The notes beneath the pieces are model-generated. The model was not told where the DNA came from. It did no database searches and saw nothing but the letters and a program-made list of their open reading frames with translations. 64,000 nucleotides of DNA from Heliocidaris erythrogramma (taxonomy: Eukaryota; Echinodermata; Echinoidea; Camarodonta; Echinometridae): positions 56,939,233 through 57,003,232 of the forward strand of contig CM046853.1 in the NCBI GenBank assembly GCA_025617745.1. The letters run 5' to 3'. Of the stretch, positions 58,797-64,000 are shown piece by piece. The position numbers and the translations under genes are program-made. Position 1 is the stretch's first letter. Each line of letters opens with the position of its first letter.

Positions 58797-59315
58797 GTAT
58801 ATACATGTGAGATTGGAGATTTATTATTTTTCTTTTTTAAATAGAAGTATCAATTCTAATTTTAAAAAATGACCAAAAAAGAGAAAGTAAAACAATGTGA
58901 TACATTCCAAATCTTTTTGAACTTTGAGTGTTATTCTTTGTGCTCTATTCAAATATTTTTTTTTAATTTGATTTATATCGCGATTTAAATCAATAATTTA
59001 TATGGATTCATTTAAACAGACCTGTTCACGAATTTTTCAAATTCTATGGATATTTTAAAAACAAAGGTTGTTCTTGACAAGTATGTCTGAGGCATGTCAT
59101 ACATAGCAACAAGTAATGTATGCAAACTGGATTCCAAGTATTACAGTTAATTCATTAATAACAGGTTAATGGATACCTCGTTACTAGGTTCCCAGGAAAG
59201 AAACACCCATAAATTTGAATAACTCTGTAAACAGGTCTATTGGCCATGTATTCAGACATACATGAAAAGGCACACACAGGCATAAACTACCACACATACC
59301 GACACACACTGTCAA
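58797..59315. other. no gene recognised
   Basis: AT-rich intronic or intergenic sequence. Ends with ACACTGTCAA (59306-59315), the left direct repeat of the next element. Confidence 0.4.
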
Positions 59316-59339
59316 GGAAATTGGACCGGTTACATGTCG

Positions 59340-59760
59340 TTTTTCCGAAGGTTCGTATTTCCGAAGGTTCGTTTTTCCGAAGGTTCATAATTCCGAAGGT
59401 TCGTTATTCCGAAGGTTCGTTACTCCGAAGGTTCGTTTTTCCGAAGGTTCTTTTTTCCGAAAATGAAATAGGGTTCATAATTCCGAAGGTTCGTATTTCC
59501 GAAAATGAAATGAGGTTCGTATTTCCGAAAATGAAAAAGGGTTCGTATTTCCGAAAATGAAAAAGGGTTCGTATTTCCGAAAATGAAATAGGGTTCGTAT
59601 TTCCGAAAATGAAAAAGGGTTCGTATTTCCGAAAATGAAAAAGGGTTCGTATTTCCGAAAATGAAATAGGGTTCGTATTTCCGAAAATGAAAAAGGGTTC
59701 GTATTTCCGAAAATGAAAAAGGGTTCGTATTTCCGAAAATGAAAAAAGGTTGTCAATTCA
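59340..59760. repeat. left satellite arm, CCGAA repeats
   Basis: About eight short units (ccgaaggttcgttttt and variants) are followed by about eleven 26-bp units (ccgaaaatgaaaaagggttc, then gtattt). The core TTCGTATTTCCGAA is nearly palindromic. Because 26 is not a multiple of three, reading frames cycle and give spurious repeated peptides. Confidence 0.95.
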
Positions 59761-59899
59761 GAGAATACGGCGTCAATCCGTATTTCGGATAGGAGGGGAA
59801 AGACGGCCAAGTGTAAAGATATTCATTTCGTACTCAATAATCATAACAATGATGATAACAATTATAATAAAATCCAGAGAAATAGCCATTATATTATCG

Positions 59900-60020
59900 T
59901 AATTCCTATCAATATTATCATTATTATTATTATGATTATTATTATTATTATAATTATTATTATTATTATCATCATTATTGTTATTATCATTAATATTATT
60001 ATCATTATTATCATTGTTCC
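59900..60020. repeat. ATT/ATC trinucleotide microsatellite
   Basis: A run of att, atc and ata triplets of about 120 bp. The isoleucine-rich minus-strand frame over it is an artefact. Confidence 0.9.
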
Positions 60021-61205
60021 TATTATAATAACCAATGTTTGTGAGCGAGCGTAGAGAGCGAGCGCCTCAGGAATACATGTTTCATTTCTCATAAAATGAT
60101 ATTACTTCGGTGATTAAAATACATACTGATGTATTGAAAAAAGTGAATGATCGGATTCCGGATTAAATATGCTACAACGAAATTGGCTTGAAGTTATTTA
60201 TGTAATGTATATACCGCTTTGGAAAATGAGACACACCAACGTTCCAAGTAGATCTTTCCAAGCAGAAAATGACCACGTAATGTTTTTGAAAGGGGGAGCT
60301 GATGCCTCTTGGCAGAATATCATACTCCCCGTTTCTACAATTTGCAAGCGAGCGAAGCGAGTTAGAAAAAAACATAAAACCCTTTTTTTTTTATTGTAAT
60401 GGAAATGCAATTTCGCCATCAAAAGACAAATATAGAACATGTAATAATGAGCCATGAATAATATTACTTAACCCTGCTGCCGAATATGGAATATTTGGGC
60501 ACTTCACTCGCCCTAATGAAGAAAGATAACAAGTGAGCAACAACAAAAATGTTAAAGCCACTGCTATGTAGCACACCGCATCTGAAGAATAAAAATAACT
60601 CTTTATACTGGCATATTATGTGTAAGTATATAGGTCAGGTGCAATCGCTAATTGAATATATAATGATAACGATTAAAAGCAACATACTACCAAATTTGAA
60701 GAATAGTGGATCAAAATGTTAAGTTTTCTTTCAGTCGGGCTAAAATAATTATCATACAGGGAATAATCCTAACTATCTATGCCGCATAAATAGATTAAAA
60801 TCATTGAACATGTTCTTTAACTTTGCCAAAATACCATCATTTCTAAACATGGATGAAAATCTTTCATTTTATACAGCTGCTTACAGCATAATAAATTTGT
60901 ACAGATTCTAATGAATTGCTTCATTTTACTGCACAGTCTGCGTTTTTAACAGTTACAACCGCTGACCTGAAGTTTAAAATAACTTTTACAAGCATAACGA
61001 ATTACAAAACACTAAAAGACATTGAGAGTTAAACAATCCTCATCGTAAAAAATAGAAATAAGGAATTACACATGGAGAAGAAAACATTCTGACCTAAATT
61101 AATGGCTTTTATCAACCAGTGCCCCGCCTTATAAGGAGTTGAAGCGATTTATTTGAAACAATCGCAAGTTAAAATCAATCGCAACTGTGTACTTAACATA
61201 GGCCT
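60021..61205. other. interior of the satellite-armed element; no gene
   Basis: AT-rich sequence with a gagcgagcg patch at 60041-60065 and a related one at 60348 (gcgagcgaagcgag). The short frames have no recognisable domain. Confidence 0.4.
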
Positions 61206-61208
61206 AGG

Positions 61209-61395
61209 CATAGGCGTACGAGAAGGGGGCTGCTGCAGCCAACCCCCCTCACACCTCATATTCAGGGAGTGAGGTGCCCGAATATCCTCATATTCCAGTC
61301 ATTATATGCCGAAATATGTTATTTTTATGATTTTCACAACGGAAAGGCACAATTATTTTTGGTCGCTAGCTTCGCGCGCTCGTAAATTAAAAAAA
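61209..61395. mobile_element. partial hAT-type MITE (left part)
   Basis: Begins CATAGGCGTACGAGAAGGGG, matching the left end of the intron-1 element at 37854; the interiors also share gatgcccgaata-like and tatgcc words. No matching right end was found, so it appears truncated, possibly by the SINE-like unit that follows. Confidence 0.5.
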
Positions 61396-61435
61396 GGAAA
61401 GTTGCTGTCATATTTTTTACAACAAAAAGGCCATA

Positions 61436-61513
61436 GGTGCCGTAACAGGGATCAAACCCCCAACCTTCGCGTTTCCAGTCAAGCGCTGTAAACCGTTCGA
61501 CTACGACACCTCC
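61436..61513 (-). mobile_element. tRNA-like SINE head
   Basis: On the minus strand this reads GGAGGTGTCGTAGTCGAACG, has an A-box-like TAGTCGAACGG and a B box GGTTTGATCCC. Its first 11 nt equal the SINE head at 27717. Anticodon-arm pairing is poor, so it is probably a SINE fragment. A CA microsatellite (61512-61546) adjoins it. Confidence 0.5.
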
Positions 61514-61772
61514 ACACACACACACACACACACACACCAACACACCCACACACATAAACACTTATTCGATTCTTCTAATCTCGTCCTCTTATTTTCGTCT
61601 CTTTTCTCTTCTCCTCTCCTCTTTTATAAACCTTCCCAGTTTTGTGTTTCCATTTCATTTTTTTATTCATTGCGGGGGTGGGGGAGGTGCTTTTCGTCGA
61701 AAAGAGATCCGCTTTTTGAAGATGGCAATTAAAACCATAATATCCTATCGTTACCCTAAATTTTCCCTTTAA

Positions 61773-62033
61773 CAGTGGCGTAGCTAGAGTCTAGCCATTG
61801 TGGGAGCACTGGCACCATTGGAGGCACAAGTCTTTTGGAATAATCTTAAAGCTAATCTAAGAAACCGCTGGTGGAAGAGGGTTGGGGGGGGGGGGGATTG
61901 CCGGAAGGGGTCCAACCGTCTTCTTTCCTATTTTATTTTCTTTCTTTTTTTCTTATTTTTCGCCATCCGATGAGGGAGGGGTGGGGGCGTGCCCTCCCCC
62001 CCCCCCCCCCCCCCCCCCGTTGCTACACCTCTG
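61773..62033. mobile_element. hAT-type MITE beside the right satellite arm
   Basis: The ends are CAGTGGCGTAGCTAGAG and (inverted) CAGAGGTGTAGCAACGG. A C run of about 30 bases precedes the right end. No clear 8-bp duplication is seen. Confidence 0.5.
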
Positions 62034-62065
62034 CTCCTGATGAATTCGCCTTTTTTTTTACCAGG

Positions 62066-62557
62066 AATTATGAACCCTATTTCATTTTTCGGAAATACGA
62101 ACCCTATTTCATTTTCGGAAATACGAACCTTATTTCATTTTCGGAAATACGAACCCTATTTCATTTTCGGAAATACGAACCCTTTTTCATTTTCGGAAAT
62201 ACGAACCTTGTTTTATTTTCGGAAATACGAACCCTTTTTCATTTTCGGAAATACGAACCCTTTTTCATTTTCGGAAATACGAACCTTCGGAATTATGAAC
62301 CCTTTTTCATTTTCGGAAATACGAACCTTCGGAAATATGAACCCTATTTCATTTTCGGAATTATGAACCTTCGGATAAACGAACCTTCGGATAAACGAAC
62401 CTTCGGAATAACGAACCTTCGGAATAATGCAACAAATGTTCGGAATTACGAACCCTTTTTCATTTTCGGAATTATGAACCCCCAGGCATGGGAAATTAGT
62501 GTTTCGGAAATACGAACCTTCGGAAAAACGAACCTTCGGAAAAACGAGATGCCCCCA
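62066..62557. repeat. right satellite arm, inverted CCGAA repeats
   Basis: Units such as ttcattttcggaaatacgaa repeat in the opposite orientation to the left arm. The outer end has short cttcggaaaaacgaa units. The 245-aa frame here is a product of the repeat. Confidence 0.95.
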
Positions 62558-62669
62558 TTGAGCCCATACACTGTCAACGATCTCTGCCTACATATATATG
62601 CTCCGTAGAGATCGATGGCTGCACGGCATGCTTGCAACTGCAACCACTGGTTCAGTGACTATAGACAAA

Positions 62670-63021
62670 GTATTCTGAACTCCGGTTTAACCTAAACCGC
62701 GGTCTATTAAAGTGAGGTTTAAACTCAGTCTAAAACTGCCCTTTGCAGGAACCGCGGAACCGGGGGGGGGGGGGTGTGGGCCCCCAGCCCCACTTTTTGT
62801 CAGTAAACATGTGCAAACGCGGCAGTGCAAAGACGTTCCGCGGTCCCTACTTTGAACCATAGTTTTGGAAAATTACATTCTGAAATCCAACTTAAACTTC
62901 AGTCTAGTATGGCTTAACTTTGTACAGAAATTTAGACTGGACTTACGGTTTTAGTCAGTTTTGATTAAAGCTCTGGTTTAACTTAAGACTGGAGTTTATG
63001 TTAAACCGGAGTTCAGAATAC
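62670..63021. mobile_element. 352-bp MITE with GTATTCTGAACTCCGG ends
   Basis: The left end GTATTCTGAACTCCGGTTTA is mirrored by the right end taaaccggagttcagaatac. Similarity (aaccgcgg, cagtcta words) continues inward. The right flank has cgggcc, which may be the true outer end lost on the left. A G run lies at 62763-62774. Confidence 0.75.
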
Positions 63022-64000
63022 GGGCCAAAGACTTTTAATAGTATCAAGACATATTACTCGTACCTACATCCGTAGTACATTTTGCAGGCGTAAATTGCTG
63101 TGTTAAAAAAAAAGACTCGGATAAATACGTTCGCCATAGGTATAACACGTGAAAAGATGTCTCATTTTATCTAGATATTTCATATCTTACTCTATCTTTT
63201 TCAAGTGTGATTTTTGGACGAGAAAAAGGATAGTTCAAAAAATAATTCTTGAACATTTATTGTCAATAAATGCTGCTATGAATCCCCGGGATCTTTGAGA
63301 GAGTCATCTGCCATAGGGTTAACACGTGAAAATATGGATTTTAAAAATGGTTAAATTCCTCTAATATTACCTTGAATTTAGTGTAAATGTGGCTTGCATG
63401 TAATTTGAGACTCTGAAGTAGCTTAATGAATGCTCGACAAATGCAAGGGACACCGCATAAATCCCCGGAATATGCATGCTTTTGGCCTTCCATCTCCCAT
63501 AGGTTAACACGCAAAAACGGGGACTTTTGAATTATTTTAGAACCTTTCATTCAGACCACCTTTCTTCACTCATACCTTTGTTAATGGGTATTTGCTTTGC
63601 TTAAAGGGGGATTAACCTCAAAATATAAATTTGCTTATATTCAAAGATGTAATCTATTCCTTCTTGTTGTCCTACGTATATAGCTTTGCATTAAAATATA
63701 CGAGATGGGTATAAATCAAGATTTTCTCAGCAGAATTATCGTCTGCTAGAGATACCTGGGGCCGGGGGCTGCCATTTTCTTGATGTGTACATAAAGATAA
63801 TTTTTAATCCGAATGAAGAATTGTCTTTCTTCCTGATACAAAATCCCATTTGAGATTTTAAATATTTAACAGATATATTATTCTTAAAACGAAATTGTGT
63901 TTTATATTTCTTTGAAAATTACTATTTTATTAAATAGAAATCTATTTTCCTGGTACTATGACGTACGTGACGGAGCAAATTATTTCAAATTTATGGATGA
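63022..64000. other. no gene recognised
   Basis: AT-rich. Three spaced copies of a ccataggt-taacacg word occur near 63134, 63312 and 63500, together with aatccccgg words, suggesting an old tandem repeat of about 180 bp. No cathepsin exon 2 is seen before the window ends. Confidence 0.4.

Larger units (their letters stand above)
59316..62567. mobile_element. 3.25-kb element with inverted satellite arms and 10-bp TSD
   Basis: ACACTGTCAA occurs at 59306-59315 and 62568-62577. Just inside are arms in opposite orientation built from the same repeat: 59340-59760 (ccgaaggttcgt..., then a 26-bp unit) and 62066-62557 (its reverse complement). Both outer edges read CGTTTTTCCGAAGGTTCG from outside in. 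The interior (59761-62065) has an ATT microsatellite, a tRNA-like SINE head, a partial and a full hAT-type MITE, and no transposase. Structurally it is a foldback or tandem-TIR element. The class is unknown; a 9-10-bp duplication is most like Mutator. Confidence 0.65.

Noticed and set aside
59913..60092. Isoleucine-rich hydrophobic minus-strand peptide
   Set aside because: Translation of an ATT microsatellite.
61436..61513. Functional tRNA gene
   Set aside because: A and B boxes are present, but arm pairing is poor and the head matches a SINE.
61871..62608. 245-aa open frame with repeated FRKYEPFFIFGNTN-like peptides
   Set aside because: It is read through a C run and the 26-bp satellite arm; the peptide period follows from 3 x 26 bp. 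The 111-aa minus-strand frame at 59475-59810 has the same origin.

Overview
The window is metazoan genomic DNA. It is AT-rich, has an intron-containing cathepsin L gene with canonical GT/AG splice sites, a cluster of single-exon rhodopsin-like GPCR genes and relics, and dense, nested transposable elements. The lineage-expanded single-exon GPCRs, the BEL/Pao element and the abundant CR1/L2-like LINE tails, tRNA-headed SINEs and G-run hAT-type MITEs suggest a marine invertebrate, most likely an echinoderm or related deuterostome. That assignment is inference; nothing here names a species.

Region 1 (about 0.4-13.4 kb and 25.3-27.6 kb) is a GPCR cluster made by tandem duplication. One copy is intact (9923-10882, 319 aa). 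A close sister (5887-6857) is killed by an 8-bp insertion and a stop. At least five older relics surround them. Because duplicate flanks align, several transposon insertions can be read against empty sites in the sister flank: 3762-5697 (8-bp target duplication ACCGACAC) and 8148-9315 (TATA).

Region 2 (about 13.8-25.1 kb) is a LINE split by a complete BEL/Pao retrotransposon (14120-23134). It has 1,088-bp LTRs differing at one position that I could see, a CATTG target duplication and an intact 1,793-aa polyprotein on the minus strand. This is a very young insertion.

Region 3 (27.7-34.3 kb) has a tRNA-headed SINE, an unusual 1.5-kb TIR element filled with ACCGT/ACGGT motifs (28129-29614), and a 5'-truncated LINE on the minus strand.

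Region 4 (37.4-41.6 kb) is a complete six-exon cathepsin L-like gene (334 aa). Introns 1 and 4 carry DNA transposons with clear target duplications. A second paralogue begins at 56730; only exon 1 is visible, and the rest probably lies beyond the window.

Region 5 (42.6-56.2 kb), between the two cathepsin genes, is a graveyard: a SINE split by a MITE, a restriction-like-endonuclease (R2/NeSL/Hero-like) LINE split by a decayed Ty3/gypsy copy, and two more broken LINEs. Region 6 (57.5-63.0 kb) holds two abutting mariner-like MITEs and a 3.25-kb element (59316-62567). The arms of that element are oppositely oriented 26-bp satellites, and a 10-bp direct repeat flanks it.

Only the GPCR at 9923, the cathepsin genes and the BEL polyprotein look functional. 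Most other open frames come from repeats or chance. All target-site duplications, exon boundaries and family names were read by eye; no alignment or database search was run.
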